Shown here piece by piece: positions 1-9,554 of a DNA stretch of 64,000 nucleotides. The stretch is from Bacteroidaceae bacterium (GTDB lineage Bacteria > Bacteroidota > Bacteroidia > Bacteroidales > Bacteroidaceae): positions 26,015 to 90,014 of the forward strand of contig JAFWYQ010000030.1 of the NCBI GenBank assembly GCA_017517605.1, given 5' to 3'. A model generated the notes under the pieces. It saw nothing but the letters and a program-made list of their open reading frames with translations. It searched no databases and was not told the DNA's origin. The position numbers and the translations under genes were made by a program. The number at the start of each line of letters is the position of its first letter. Positions within the stretch are counted from its first letter, which is position 1.

Positions 1-1
1 C

Positions 2-373
2 ATCCGAATGAAGGAGCCTAACCGCGAACCGGCCCTCGGACAAGGAGCCTTGCACACCATCGAACACCTGGCCGCCACCTTCCTGCGCAACCACCCCACT
101 TGGGCCGACAAAATCATCTATTGGGGTCCCATGGGCTGCCTCACGGGTAACTATCTGCTGGTAAAAGGCGACCTCCGTTCGCACGACATCCTGCCACTGA
201 TGATTGAAACCTTCCGCTTTATCGCTGACTACGAAGGCGAGATTCCCGGTGCTGCCCCCAAAGATTGCGGCAACTATCTGTTGCAAGACCTTCCCATGGC
301 CCGCTGGGAAGCCCGCAAATATCTGACCGAAGTGTTGGAAGTGGCAACGGAAGAGAATTTGGTTTATCCTTGA
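2..373 (+). CDS. luxS: S-ribosylhomocysteine lyase LuxS (5' end outside window)
   Basis: This is the C-terminal three quarters of LuxS, which splits S-ribosylhomocysteine into homocysteine and the autoinducer-2 precursor DPD in the activated methyl cycle. The reading frame is open to the left edge, so the start codon lies outside; the first ATG at position 8 is internal. The zinc motif HTIEH (family HTxEH), the catalytic-cysteine segment GPMGCLTG and the later zinc-cysteine segment KDCGNYL are all present. The family is about 160 aa and roughly 124 codons are visible. A hairpin terminator follows, so the gene ends its transcription unit here. The identification rests on the conserved motifs and is firm. 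Confidence 0.95.
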   Translation: MRMKEPNREPALGQGALHTIEHLAATFLRNHPTWADKIIYWGPMGCLTGNYLLVKGDLRSHDILPLMIETFRFIADYEGEIPGAAPKDCGNYLLQDLPMARWEARKYLTEVLEVATEENLVYP

Positions 374-447
374 GCCTTTAGATATAATAAAAGAGGGATG
401 ATGCCTCATTTCTATAAAGGCATCAGATGGGAGCCTTTATTATATAA

Positions 448-483
448 ATAGGAGCAAGCCGATTGGTTTGCTCCTATATTTTA
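448..483 (+). terminator. Rho-independent terminator after luxS
   Basis: A 10-bp perfect stem (448-457 with 468-477) with a 10-nt loop is followed by a T/A-rich tail. A second, weaker A/T-rich hairpin lies just upstream at about 381-442. Because luxS and the next gene converge, the site probably works in both directions. Confidence 0.7.
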
Positions 484-510
484 TGCAATTACGTTACAAG
501 TATGTCTATT

Positions 511-2109
511 CTACAAGACCTTTTTCAACAAAGTTTCAACCTCTTCTGCTGAAGGATTAATGGCAAGAATCTTTCCTTCTTTATCAACCATAAAGATGGC
601 ACCTCCACCATTGCCTACGCCATACTTATCCCAAATCTTTCCGGCATCGTTCAACTCTAACAAGCAAAGCCATGGATAGCCGTCCTTCTCTACGGCTATT
701 TCCATATCCTTTTGACGATGTTCGCGAGCTACACCAACGATGGTAAATCCCTTATCCTTATAACTTTCGTAGAGAGGTATCATGCTCATCGACTTCCTAC
801 GACAAGGGCCACACCACGATGCCCAAAGGTCTATCAAGGCTACTTTTCCTTTTATCTCTTCGGAAAGTGTATGCATCTCGCCCTTTGCGTCCGGTGCGCT
901 GAAATCCATAAAGCTGTCACCTACCTTGACATTTTGACTTAACACCCAATTTTGCATATAGCTATCGATAGCATCATCGGGAAATCTATTGGCATACACC
1001 TTATTATACACATCTATAATATCCTTAGTGGTAAGTTTTTTGCTCATCCTCATTCGCATGGTCAATTCTTTCAATTGGGCCAACCCTATTAAGGTAGGAT
1101 TCGATTCGGCATACGCCATAATATACGCAACATGGTCTTCCGTCACCTTGGCTGCTCTTTCTTGAAAAGCCAAATACTCATCGGTATATTCTTTTCCTTC
1201 TTCACTTAGCTTTTCAGCCTTTGCAAGAATGGCATTTATTTCTTCGCGCGTTGTTGCCGCATCGTATTGATTTTTTAACTCCGCCATTTCGGGGGTATAG
1301 ACTTTTCCTGCTGCTTCCAACGCTGCTTCTTCTTGCCGCATAGGAGCAATATACTTTTCATTAGCTTCTTGCTTGAAACGTTTGTATTCTTGGTTAAGAG
1401 CGATGTCCGAATCCCATTCTGCCGGTTTATCCAAATGATAAAGTGTAAAATTCACCGAACCCTTATCAGCAAAGAAGGTTACAGGCATCCAAGCCCCACT
1501 CATTTGATCTGTCCATGAATACAATTCATAATATGCAGGTTTCTCTACGTACAAATCGTAAAAGAACTTGCCATCGCGCACCGGTATAGAAATCCAATCG
1601 TTCACGCGAGTATCAGTTCCTTCGGGTACCAAAACCAATCGGCTATACACAGGATTGTCCACCACTTCGCCTTCGATACGACAAAGCATTCCCTTCGGCT
1701 TCTTTTCTTCTAACGAGATGCCATCTACTCTCCATCCGCCCGGTTCGATGAAGTCAACAAGTTTATCTTTCGCATCGACCGCCTCGAACTGAAGCGAAAA
1801 TGGTTGAGTGTAGGTTTCGGGCATGAATACCTCTTTATCCAACTCTATTCCCTCGGCACGTACCAAGCGATAAGTGTTTCCTGTGGCACGGCCTTGCAGG
1901 AAAACAGAAGATGCCATTTTCACCCAATAGCCGGGGCTGTTATACACATTACCACGAAGAATCAAAGCCGTGTCCGACATTTCCACTTGATAAAACTCTA
2001 ACGCGTCCGAGCTACGTTGCTCAATGGCGGGATAATCAATCACCTTGGTTTGCGAGCAACTCATTAACAAACATACCAAAAGGGTAATTATTACAAATGA
2101 TTTTTTCAT
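511..2109 (-). CDS. TlpA-like thioredoxin-family lipoprotein
   Basis: A 532-aa envelope thiol-disulfide oxidoreductase of the TlpA/ResA type common in Bacteroidetes. The N terminus is a lipoprotein signal with cysteine in LLMSCSQ. Residues of about 30-230 form a beta-rich region like the DUF4369 domain often found before TlpA modules. A charged helical stretch follows at about 240-320. The C-terminal thioredoxin fold begins near residue 395 and carries the redox motif WCGPC. It is monocistronic with its own well-formed promoter. Members act in the periplasm on disulfides of unknown client proteins; the substrate here cannot be told. The gene converges on luxS. Confidence 0.85.
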   Translation of the reverse strand: MKKSFVIITLLVCLLMSCSQTKVIDYPAIEQRSSDALEFYQVEMSDTALILRGNVYNSPGYWVKMASSVFLQGRATGNTYRLVRAEGIELDKEVFMPETYTQPFSLQFEAVDAKDKLVDFIEPGGWRVDGISLEEKKPKGMLCRIEGEVVDNPVYSRLVLVPEGTDTRVNDWISIPVRDGKFFYDLYVEKPAYYELYSWTDQMSGAWMPVTFFADKGSVNFTLYHLDKPAEWDSDIALNQEYKRFKQEANEKYIAPMRQEEAALEAAGKVYTPEMAELKNQYDAATTREEINAILAKAEKLSEEGKEYTDEYLAFQERAAKVTEDHVAYIMAYAESNPTLIGLAQLKELTMRMRMSKKLTTKDIIDVYNKVYANRFPDDAIDSYMQNWVLSQNVKVGDSFMDFSAPDAKGEMHTLSEEIKGKVALIDLWASWCGPCRRKSMSMIPLYESYKDKGFTIVGVAREHRQKDMEIAVEKDGYPWLCLLELNDAGKIWDKYGVGNGGGAIFMVDKEGKILAINPSAEEVETLLKKVL

Positions 2110-2150
2110 ACGTTAATAATACAGTTGTAGTAGTTTGAAATTATCTTTCA

Positions 2151-2182
2151 CAAAAGTAAACGGAATAGTTTTCACGAACAAA
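2151..2182 (-). promoter_or_regulatory. Bacteroidetes-type promoter for the TlpA-like gene
   Basis: Read on the minus strand this is TTTG (2182-2179), a 20-nt spacer, then TACTTTTG (2158-2151), which matches the Bacteroidetes -33/-7 consensus fully. It gives a leader of about 35 nt before the ATG at 2109. Confidence 0.75.
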
Positions 2183-2378
2183 TATTTTAATAGTAGATGC
2201 TGTATTTTTAAGATTTTTTTAAAGTATTACAAATACGAACGGAGGGACAGTATTCACAGGCAATTGCCACCAAGCGTTAACTTCCATACTATACAGCTTT
2301 CGTCTCCGTACTATACTCGTTACGGCCTTATACTATATTCGTTAAGCCCTTATACTTATTCGTTAAACCTCCGCGCAA

Positions 2379-2510
2379 CGTAGGGGCAGACCTATGTGTC
2401 TGCCCAGATATATGCCGCACGCTACATTCGGGCATCCCCTTGTGAGGGTCCACACACGCGACGCATCGCAAACTGCTATCAGGCAACCACAAGGGATTGC
2501 CCCTACGGTG
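2379..2510. repeat. Intergenic palindromic element, family A, copy 1 (mosaic)
   Basis: This is the only ordered structure seen in the 514-bp gene-free stretch 2183-2696. The left arm is a self-complementary hairpin, GGGCAGAC with GTCTGCCC, around a CTATGT loop. The right arm is a different self-complementary word (GGCAA with TTGCC) ending in the shared CCCCTACGG edge. Related copies lie at 15135, 23214 and 31117. The rest of the spacer has short TATACT/CGTTA words and no credible ORF. Confidence 0.7.
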
Positions 2511-2696
2511 GACGTATTCAGATTTTTCGCTTTGCTCAAAATGGCAAAATACACTTGAACCTTAAACTTTGAACCTTGAACCAAAAATGCCATTCTTTTG
2601 GCAAAAACAAGATGCGGATGTTAAGCATGAAAGAACCGTATCTTCAACGCTTAACGTACGTATCTTTTGAACGTTTCATACTATAGACTTTCTCAC

Positions 2697-2960
2697 TTAC
2701 TTCACCTCCTCAAATTCGACATATTCGCCTTCGTCGTCGTCGATGACTTTCTTTTTGGGAGAGGGTTGGGAGGAAGAGGAGGTACGGCTTTGTGTCTGCT
2801 GTTGTGTTCCGTAACCCGTACGGCGAGAATAAGCAGAACTTTTTGAACGGCCAAAGCCTAAGAATTGGCGGATGCGATGCACCAATGTCACACCTATACC
2901 TAATATTATAAAGAATATAATAAGCGGCAACACGATAAAAAACAATCCAAATATACCCAC
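2697..2960 (-). CDS. DUF4834-type small membrane protein
   Basis: An 87-aa protein with one strongly hydrophobic N-terminal helix (about residues 2-27), then a basic Ser/Gln/Thr-rich linker and an acidic tail ending in EYVEFEEVK. The layout and position fit the DUF4834 family, which in Bacteroidales sits next to the phosphatidylserine synthesis genes. It is transcribed after pssA with a 117-bp gap. Function is unknown; a small membrane adaptor is the most that can be inferred. The family assignment comes from recall of the sequence pattern and neighbours. Confidence 0.7.
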   Translation of the reverse strand: MGIFGLFFIVLPLIIFFIILGIGVTLVHRIRQFLGFGRSKSSAYSRRTGYGTQQQTQSRTSSSSQPSPKKKVIDDDEGEYVEFEEVK

Positions 2961-3077
2961 AATTACAAGTTGTTTTTAGTTTATAAGTTTATGAGTTTTC
3001 CACACTCCAAAAGTCTACACCCATAATAAACAAAAAATGTGCCAATCTGCCTTTTTGACACATTTCTTTAAGTATGA

Positions 3078-3785
3078 TTAAGATTTACGCTGTGTAATCA
3101 AAGAGAGCAAGGCGTACCAAATGATGACGGCTGCCAATCCTGCCACTTGCAAAAAAAGTATCAAGGGCACACAACCCAACAGGAAGATGAACTGAACTTT
3201 GTTGTCGCGCCAAGAAAGATTCTTGAACTTGAGGGAGAACATTGGAATCTCGGCCACCAACAACCACGAGGTAAGCAGCACCAAGGCCAGCAGACAAAGG
3301 GCATTGAAACTGTCTGACACCAAGAAATCATGCGCACCCACTACCAACGATCCCCAAAAGAGGGCATTGGCCGGCGTAGGCACACCAATGAAAGAGGAGG
3401 TCTGACGGGTGTCGATATTGAACTTGGCCAAGCGCAGCGCTGAAAACACAGCAATCAAAAATGCCGCGTACGGAAAAAAATCTTCCCACGTGGAGAAAAA
3501 ATCGGGCACACGCACTTCCTTAAAAAGGGAGAACACAATCATGGCCGGAGCGACACCAAAGGTGACATCGTCGGCCAAAGAGTCCAGCTCTTTGCCCAAA
3601 GGAGAATAGGCTTGTAGGGCACGAGCCAACATCCCATCAAAGAAGTCAAAGACAGCGCCCAACACAATAAAGCCAAGGGCTGCTGTGTAGTCGCCACGAT
3701 AAGCCATCACCACCGCGATGCAGCCTGAAAAGAGGTTACAACAGGTGACCGTGTTGGGGATGTGGCGAGTTATGAAATTGGCCAT
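3078..3785 (-). CDS. pssA: CDP-diacylglycerol-serine O-phosphatidyltransferase
   Basis: A 235-aa integral membrane enzyme that makes phosphatidylserine from CDP-diacylglycerol and L-serine, the first step to phosphatidylethanolamine. The CDP-alcohol phosphatidyltransferase signature D-G-x2-A-R-x8-G-x3-D-x3-D is visible at about residues 50-72 (start DGMLAR, end LDSLAD). Several hydrophobic segments follow. The start is 6 bp after the psd stop, so the two enzymes of the pathway are translated from one message. It is the subclass II (membrane-embedded) type, as expected outside the Enterobacteria. Confidence 0.93.
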   Translation of the reverse strand: MANFITRHIPNTVTCCNLFSGCIAVVMAYRGDYTAALGFIVLGAVFDFFDGMLARALQAYSPLGKELDSLADDVTFGVAPAMIVFSLFKEVRVPDFFSTWEDFFPYAAFLIAVFSALRLAKFNIDTRQTSSFIGVPTPANALFWGSLVVGAHDFLVSDSFNALCLLALVLLTSWLLVAEIPMFSLKFKNLSWRDNKVQFIFLLGCVPLILFLQVAGLAAVIIWYALLSLITQRKS

Positions 3786-3791
3786 ATCAGA

Positions 3792-4478
3792 TTATTTTAA
3801 TTTGGCAATCACCGTTTCGTTACCTACGGTCTTTTCGTCCAACGAAACAAGCACTTCGGTTCCCAAAGGCAGATACACGTCCACACGGCTTCCGAATTTG
3901 ATGAATCCCATGTGTTCGTCGATGTAACAATCTTCACCCGCTTCGGCATAAGTGACAATACGGCGGGCCATAGCACCTGCTATCTGACGCGCCATCACTT
4001 CGACACCCTCAGGTGTTTCAATCACCACCATCGAACGCTCATTCTCGGTGCTGGATTTAGGCAACCAGGCAGCTTGGAAACGTCCGTTCTGATGGGCAAC
4101 TTTCTTAACCAAGCCATCAACGGGATACCAATTGGCATGTACATTGAACACGCTCATAAAGATGGATACCAACAGACGGCGGTCATGGAAATATTCATTC
4201 TCATCCACCTCCTCAATGCAGACAATCTTTCCATCGGCCGGTGCTACTACAATCTGCTTGGTTTCGCCTTTGAAAAGCCGGATAGGACAGCGGAAGAAGT
4301 TCAGCAAAAGCAGCCAAACGACTATAGAAATAGGGGCTATCACATAAAATGGCCACTTGGAATCTATATAATGGTAAAGGGCTGAATTGATAGCCAACAA
4401 CAGAATTGCACTAATTACAAGGGTATCGGTCCCCTCGTGATGTATTCTGATTCTTTTAAGTTTTTTCAATCGTTTCAT
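3792..4478 (-). CDS. psd: Phosphatidylserine decarboxylase proenzyme
   Basis: A 228-aa enzyme that decarboxylates phosphatidylserine to phosphatidylethanolamine at the inner membrane. It is the short form of the family. Two hydrophobic segments occupy about residues 20-60. The self-cleavage site that creates the pyruvoyl group is the Gly-Ser in KFGSRVD near residue 196. It is first in the operon psd-pssA-DUF4834 and has a consensus promoter in the spacer divergent to dnaE. Confidence 0.93.
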   Translation of the reverse strand: MKRLKKLKRIRIHHEGTDTLVISAILLLAINSALYHYIDSKWPFYVIAPISIVVWLLLLNFFRCPIRLFKGETKQIVVAPADGKIVCIEEVDENEYFHDRRLLVSIFMSVFNVHANWYPVDGLVKKVAHQNGRFQAAWLPKSSTENERSMVVIETPEGVEVMARQIAGAMARRIVTYAEAGEDCYIDEHMGFIKFGSRVDVYLPLGTEVLVSLDEKTVGNETVIAKLK

Positions 4479-4504
4479 AGCCTCACACAGTATCTTTTAT
4501 CGCG

Positions 4505-4536
4505 CAAAGATAAAAGAATCTTTTAAAATTAACAAA
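4505..4536 (-). promoter_or_regulatory. Promoter of the psd-pssA operon
   Basis: On the minus strand TTTG (4536-4533), a 20-nt spacer, then TATCTTTG (4512-4505) match the Bacteroidetes consensus exactly. The -7 box is 26 nt from the psd ATG. Confidence 0.8.
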
Positions 4537-4614
4537 GAAAAAAAGCTATAAATGTCATTGAACCCTTAAATATTACAAAAAAACAAGAGAAACAAGAAGT
4601 TTTTGCACCCAAAG

Positions 4615-4645
4615 TTTGAGAATCGGCAAAAGCGAACTATCTTTA
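4615..4645 (+). promoter_or_regulatory. Promoter of dnaE
   Basis: TTTG (4615-4618), a 19-nt spacer, then TATCTTTA (4638-4645), one base off the -7 consensus. It lies downstream of the first in-frame ATG at 4603, so transcription from here requires the later start at 4678. Confidence 0.65.
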
Positions 4646-4677
4646 TGCCATTTTTCAAGAAAACACCTTTTTTGACG

Positions 4678-7600
4678 ATGCAAGATTTTGTTCATTTACA
4701 CGTCCACACCCACTATTCTATCCTTGACGGGCAAGCAAGCATTGCCCGTCTGGTAGACAAAGCCATAGCCAACGGTATGCGAGGAATGGCCATCACCGAC
4801 CATGGCAACATGTTCGGCATCAAGGAGTTCTTCAACTACGTCAACAAGAAGAACGGTGGTACCAACGGCGACATCAAGAAGCTGAAAAAGCGCATCAAGG
4901 AACTGGAAGCCGGTGCTGAAGCCGGTGAAGAATGGAACGGCGATGCACAAGCCGAACTCAACGATTGCCGAACCCGCCTGCCGGAATTGCAAAAGAAGTT
5001 GTTCAAACCCATCATCGGATGCGAAATGTACGTAGCCCGCCGGCGCCTGTTCAACAAAGATGGCAAAGAGGACCAGGGAGGCTATCACTTGGTTGTTCTT
5101 GCAAAGAACGAGAAAGGGTATCACAACTTGATTAAATTGGTTTCAAAAGCATGGACAGAGGGGTACTACAACCGTCCACGTACTGACCGGGTGGAGTTGG
5201 AGAAATACCGCGAGGGACTCATCGTTTGCAGCGCCTGCCTGGGTGGCGAAGTCCCCCGAAAGATACTGAACGGACGATTGGACGATGCAGAAGAGGCCGT
5301 ACAGTGGTACAAAAACACATTCGGCGACGATTACTATCTGGAACTCCAGTTGCACAAAGCCACTGTACCACGCGCCAACCACGAAACGTATGGCCTGCAA
5401 GTGCAGGCAAATGAGAAGCTGATTGAGCTAAGCAAGAAATACGGCATTAAACTAATCTGTAGCAACGACGTACATTTTGTAGAAGAGGAAAATGCCGAAG
5501 CACACGACCGCCTGATATGCTTAAGCACAAGCAAAGAGCTGGACGACCCGAAACGAATGCTCTATAGCAAGCAGGAGTGGTTCAAGACTAAGGAAGAGAT
5601 GAACGCCCTGTTTGCCGACATCCCCGAAGCCCTGAGCAACACATGCGACATTTGCGACCAAGTGGAGTTTTACAGTATCGACCATGCCCCCATTATGCCC
5701 AACTTCGCCATTCCCGAAGAGTTTGGCACCGAAGAGGGCTACCGTCAGACATACACAGAAGAAGACCTCTTCAACGAATTCACCCGCGACGAAAATGGCA
5801 ACGTGGTACTGAGCGAAGAGGATGCTCATGCCAAAATCAAGCGGTTGGGCGGATACGACAAACTGTACCGCATCAAACTGGAGGCCGACTACCTGAAGGA
5901 GTTGACCATGATTGGTGCCAAGAAGCTCTATGGCGACCCACTGAGCGAAGAGGTACAGGAACGTCTGAACTTCGAGCTGTACATCATGAAGACCATGGGT
6001 TTCCCCGGCTACTTCCTCATCGTACAGGACTTTATTGGTGCTGCCCGTCGTGAATTAGGTGTATCAGTAGGCCCCGGTCGTGGGTCAGCTGCCGGTTCGG
6101 CCGTAGCCTATTGCTTGGGCATTACCAAGATTGACCCCATCGCCTACGACCTGCTGTTCGAACGATTCCTGAACCCCGACCGTATCTCTCTGCCCGATAT
6201 CGATGTCGATTTCGACGACGACGGACGAGGCGAAGTTCTCCGTTGGGTAACAGAGAAATATGGAGCCGAAAAGGTGGCCCATATCATCACCTACGGCACC
6301 ATGGCCACCAAGATGGCCATCAAGGATGTGGCACGCGTTCAGAAACTTCCATTGGACGAATCAAACCGTTTGTGTAAACTGGTACCCGACAAGATTCCTG
6401 ACAAGAAACTGAATCTGCCGAACGCCATCGCATACGTCCCCGAACTACAAGAGGCCGAGGCCTCAACCAACCCCACCCTGCGCGACACCATCAAATATGC
6501 CAAGATGCTGGAAGGCAACGTGCGCGGAACAGGTGTTCATGCCTGTGGAACCATCATTTGCCGCGATGACATTACCGACTGGGTTCCTGTAAGTACCGCC
6601 GAGGACAAGGAAACAGGCGAAAAGATGCTGGTGACACAATACGAAGGAAGTGTCATCGAGGATACGGGTCTCATCAAGATGGACTTTTTGGGACTAAAGA
6701 CGCTCTCCATCATTAAGGAGGCGGTCGAGAACGTGCGCCAAAGTTTGGGTATTGAAATCGACATCGACTCCATCGACATCAAGGACCCTGCCACCTATAA
6801 ACTCTATTGCGAAGGAAAGACCATCGGAACATTCCAGTTCGAATCGGCCGGTATGCAGAAGTACTTGCGCGAATTGCAACCTTCAACCTTCGAGGACCTC
6901 ATCGCCATGAATGCCCTCTACCGTCCGGGGCCGATGGACTACATCCCCGACTTCATCGACCGAAAACATGGCCGTAAGCCCATCGAATACGATATTCCCA
7001 TCATGGAGAAGTATCTGAAGGACACCTACGGAATCACCGTTTATCAAGAGCAGGTGATGCTCCTGTCGCGTCTGTTGGCCGACTTTACCCGTGGTGAGAG
7101 TGATGCCTTGCGTAAGGCCATGGGTAAGAAACTGCGCGACAAACTGGATCAGATGAAGCCCAAGTTCATCCAAGGTGGACAAAAGAACGGACACGACCCG
7201 AAGGTGCTGGAGAAAATCTGGACCGACTGGGAAAAGTTTGCATCGTATGCCTTCAACAAGAGCCATGCGACCTGCTATTCGTGGGTGGCCTACCAAACGG
7301 CTTACCTCAAGGCAAACTATCCCAGCCAATACATGGCAGCCACCATGAGCCGCAACATCAGCAACATCACCGAAATCACCAAACTGATGGACGAATGCAA
7401 ATCGATGGGAATACAGACTCTCGGTCCGGACGTGAACGAAAGTAATCTGAAATTCTCCGTCAATGCAGCCGGAGACATCCGCTTCGGTATGGGTGCAGTC
7501 AAAGGGGTGGGCGAAAATGCCGTGGCCTGCATCATCAAGGAGCGGAAAGAGAATGGTCCCTACAAGGGAATCTTTGACTTCGTGCAACGTGTCAACTTGT

Positions 7601-8493
7601 CAGCCTGCAACCGAAAGAACATTGAATGTCTGGCTCTGTCAGGTGCTTTTGACGGGTTCAAAGAAATCAAACGCGAACAATTCTTTGCCATCAATGCCAA
7701 GGGCGAAGCATTCTGCGACCAACTGGTGCGCTATGGCAACCTTTACCAGAATGCCAAGGCCGAAGAGGCCAACAGCCTGTTCGGCGGGTTCGGTTCTGTA
7801 GAGATTGCCACTCCCGAAATTCCCGCGGCCGAATCGTGGAGCGACTTGGAACGCCTCGACAAGGAGCGCGAATTGGTAGGAATCTACCTTTCTGCCCATC
7901 CGTTGGACGAATATGCCGTTATTCTGGAACACGTCTGCACCACCCATTTGGACGAACTGAACGAGCAACTGACCTCATTGGCCAACCGGGACATCACGTT
8001 AGGCGGAATCGTTACCGGTCTGCGCGAAGGCTACACCAAAAAAGGAAATCCTTTCGGCATTGCCAAAATCGAAGACTACTCAGGAGCGACAGAGTTGCCC
8101 CTCTTCGGACAGGACTGGATAGACTGGGGACGATACATGCAACAAGGATGCTTCCTGTTCATCCACGCAAAGGTACAGCCCAAGCAATGGCGGCAAGACG
8201 AGCTGGAGGTAAAAATCAACAAGATAGAGCTGCTTCCCGATGTCAAGGACAAACTGATAGAAAGAATCACCATCAGCACCACCCTGGATGCCTTGGACGA
8301 AACCATGCTGACCGAGATGAGTACCCTCGTTAACGGACATCCGGGAAATGCAGAACTCCATTTCCATATAAAGGACATCGAGAGCCAGATGCAAGCGAAC
8401 CTGATGTCCAAGACAATCAAGATCACAGTTGGAAAGGAGTTGATTCAGTACCTCAAGAACAATCCTGCACTGGAGTTCAGCATCAATTCGTAA
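4678..8493 (+). CDS. dnaE: DNA polymerase III subunit alpha
   Basis: The 1271-aa replicative polymerase catalytic subunit. The N-terminal PHP domain opens with HVHTHYSILDG. The polymerase core includes PDIDVDF near residue 506 (the paired catalytic aspartates) and the GPGRGSAAGS segment before it. A helix-hairpin-helix and an OB-fold region (from about ITLGGIVTG) follow. I chose ATG 4678 (MQDFVHLH) over the in-frame ATG at 4603 because family proteins start just before HVHT and because the promoter lies between the two. The gene diverges from psd. It is a full-length, intact core gene. Confidence 0.96.
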   Translation: MQDFVHLHVHTHYSILDGQASIARLVDKAIANGMRGMAITDHGNMFGIKEFFNYVNKKNGGTNGDIKKLKKRIKELEAGAEAGEEWNGDAQAELNDCRTRLPELQKKLFKPIIGCEMYVARRRLFNKDGKEDQGGYHLVVLAKNEKGYHNLIKLVSKAWTEGYYNRPRTDRVELEKYREGLIVCSACLGGEVPRKILNGRLDDAEEAVQWYKNTFGDDYYLELQLHKATVPRANHETYGLQVQANEKLIELSKKYGIKLICSNDVHFVEEENAEAHDRLICLSTSKELDDPKRMLYSKQEWFKTKEEMNALFADIPEALSNTCDICDQVEFYSIDHAPIMPNFAIPEEFGTEEGYRQTYTEEDLFNEFTRDENGNVVLSEEDAHAKIKRLGGYDKLYRIKLEADYLKELTMIGAKKLYGDPLSEEVQERLNFELYIMKTMGFPGYFLIVQDFIGAARRELGVSVGPGRGSAAGSAVAYCLGITKIDPIAYDLLFERFLNPDRISLPDIDVDFDDDGRGEVLRWVTEKYGAEKVAHIITYGTMATKMAIKDVARVQKLPLDESNRLCKLVPDKIPDKKLNLPNAIAYVPELQEAEASTNPTLRDTIKYAKMLEGNVRGTGVHACGTIICRDDITDWVPVSTAEDKETGEKMLVTQYEGSVIEDTGLIKMDFLGLKTLSIIKEAVENVRQSLGIEIDIDSIDIKDPATYKLYCEGKTIGTFQFESAGMQKYLRELQPSTFEDLIAMNALYRPGPMDYIPDFIDRKHGRKPIEYDIPIMEKYLKDTYGITVYQEQVMLLSRLLADFTRGESDALRKAMGKKLRDKLDQMKPKFIQGGQKNGHDPKVLEKIWTDWEKFASYAFNKSHATCYSWVAYQTAYLKANYPSQYMAATMSRNISNITEITKLMDECKSMGIQTLGPDVNESNLKFSVNAAGDIRFGMGAVKGVGENAVACIIKERKENGPYKGIFDFVQRVNLSACNRKNIECLALSGAFDGFKEIKREQFFAINAKGEAFCDQLVRYGNLYQNAKAEEANSLFGGFGSVEIATPEIPAAESWSDLERLDKERELVGIYLSAHPLDEYAVILEHVCTTHLDELNEQLTSLANRDITLGGIVTGLREGYTKKGNPFGIAKIEDYSGATELPLFGQDWIDWGRYMQQGCFLFIHAKVQPKQWRQDELEVKINKIELLPDVKDKLIERITISTTLDALDETMLTEMSTLVNGHPGNAELHFHIKDIESQMQANLMSKTIKITVGKELIQYLKNNPALEFSINS

Positions 8494-8581
8494 ATAGGCA
8501 CGAAGAATAAGGTTTGCACACTTTGATTTCAAGGAAATCCAAGATAGGCGGCACTTCGGAATAAAAAAAGATTAAAATCTT

Positions 8582-8612
8582 TTTGTTCTTCTCTCAGTTT
8601 GCACTATCTTTG
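8582..8612 (+). promoter_or_regulatory. Promoter of trxA
   Basis: TTTG (8582-8585), a 19-nt spacer, then TATCTTTG (8605-8612), a full consensus match, 43 nt before the trxA ATG. A weak A/T hairpin overlaps the -33 box and could terminate dnaE transcription. Confidence 0.8.
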
Positions 8613-8655
8613 TCGACAGAAATATTTAGTACAAACTTTTAAAGCATATAGAACT

Positions 8656-8970
8656 ATGGCATTAGAAATCACAGACAGCAACTACGAAGAACTGGTTGCA
8701 CAAGGAAAACCTATCGTATTGGACTTTTGGGCTACATGGTGCGGCCCTTGCAAGAAGATTGCACCGGATATCGAAGCTCTGGCCGAAGAGTTTGAAGGAC
8801 AAGTAATTGTAGGCAAGTGTGATGTTGACGACAACGACGACCTCACTTCTCGTTTCGGTGTACGCAACATCCCTACTGTACTGTTCATCAAGAACGGTGA
8901 GGTAGTAGACAAGCAAGTAGGCGCTGCTCCCAAAGCTACCTTCGTAGAGAAGACAAAAGCTCTGCTCTAA
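8656..8970 (+). CDS. trxA: Thioredoxin
   Basis: A 104-aa cytoplasmic thioredoxin, a general protein disulfide reductase. The redox site WCGPC has its cysteines at residues 29 and 32, and the cis-proline segment RNIPTVLFIKNG is conserved. There is no signal peptide. The start ATG 8656 (MALEIT) is preferred over the longer frame because the promoter ends at 8612 and the family length is about 105 aa. It has its own promoter between dnaE and the acidic hypothetical gene. Confidence 0.95.
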   Translation: MALEITDSNYEELVAQGKPIVLDFWATWCGPCKKIAPDIEALAEEFEGQVIVGKCDVDDNDDLTSRFGVRNIPTVLFIKNGEVVDKQVGAAPKATFVEKTKALL

Positions 8971-8997
8971 CAAATCCAAAATTAGCGCAATAAATCA

Positions 8998-9088
8998 TTT
9001 GTCATGCTGAGCGAAGCCGAAGTATCTATCAATCGAACATTTTCAGAATGTATACTTGTAGATGTTTCGACTACGCTCAACATGACAA
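8998..9088. repeat. Imperfect inverted repeat in the spacer after trxA
   Basis: The two arms start with GTCATGCTGAGCGAAG and end with its near complement CGCTCAACATGAC, about 30 nt each with a 30-nt centre. It is unlike families A-C in this window. It lies just after trxA and could act as a transcript end or be a dispersed repeat; the sequence does not decide. Confidence 0.65.
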
Positions 9089-9092
9089 AAAA

Positions 9093-9142
9093 CAATCAAA
9101 AGTCCCTCAGTTGCGAAATAAGACAGATGAGGGTTTTGATTG
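9093..9142 (+). terminator. Hairpin before the acidic hypothetical gene
   Basis: Left arm 9093-9109 pairs with right arm 9128-9142 (CAATCAAAA...CCCTCA with TGAGGGTTTTGATTG). It ends 34 nt before the next ATG, so it may be either a trxA terminator or part of the next gene's leader. Confidence 0.5.
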
Positions 9143-9176
9143 AAACTTAGTTCATTAACTTTTAAATAACACAACT

Positions 9177-9518
9177 ATGAGTTCAGAAGACGATTTTTTG
9201 TTGGATGATGCCGCGGAAGACGCAAGAACTGTCGCATTCATCAGAAACTACCTGCCGCAAGAGTTGAAGGCACGATTCTCTGACGAAGACTTGTATTACT
9301 TTCTGGATCTCATCATCGAGTACTACGCCACAAGCGGATGCTTGGATGCCGAGCCGGATGAAGAGGGATACATCAACATCGATCAGGATGAAATTGTAGA
9401 ATTCCTTATTTCTGAGGCTGAAAAGGACGGCATAAGCGGATTCACTGCCGAAGAATTGCTATTTGTTGTTCAAGGTGAAATGGAATACGGGAACAGCATT
9501 ACCGACGAGGCAGACTAA
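9177..9518 (+). CDS. Acidic conserved-type hypothetical protein
   Basis: A 113-aa soluble protein, very acidic, with about 30 Asp/Glu. There is no signal peptide or membrane segment. A hydrophobic/aromatic core (YFLDLIIEYYA) is followed by acidic loops and a second helical pair ending in FVVQGEMEYG. I do not recognise a named domain. Good codon use and its own leader argue that it is real. A cytoplasmic role is likely from composition, but no function can be assigned. Confidence 0.75.
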   Translation: MSSEDDFLLDDAAEDARTVAFIRNYLPQELKARFSDEDLYYFLDLIIEYYATSGCLDAEPDEEGYINIDQDEIVEFLISEAEKDGISGFTAEELLFVVQGEMEYGNSITDEAD

Positions 9519-9554
9519 CCCATCCTAAGACATTTTTCAGCGTAACGATTCATT

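Noticed and set aside
4603-4677. Earlier ATG that would extend DnaE by 25 residues
   Set aside because: The extension covers the dnaE promoter (4615-4645), and DnaE proteins begin just before HVHT.
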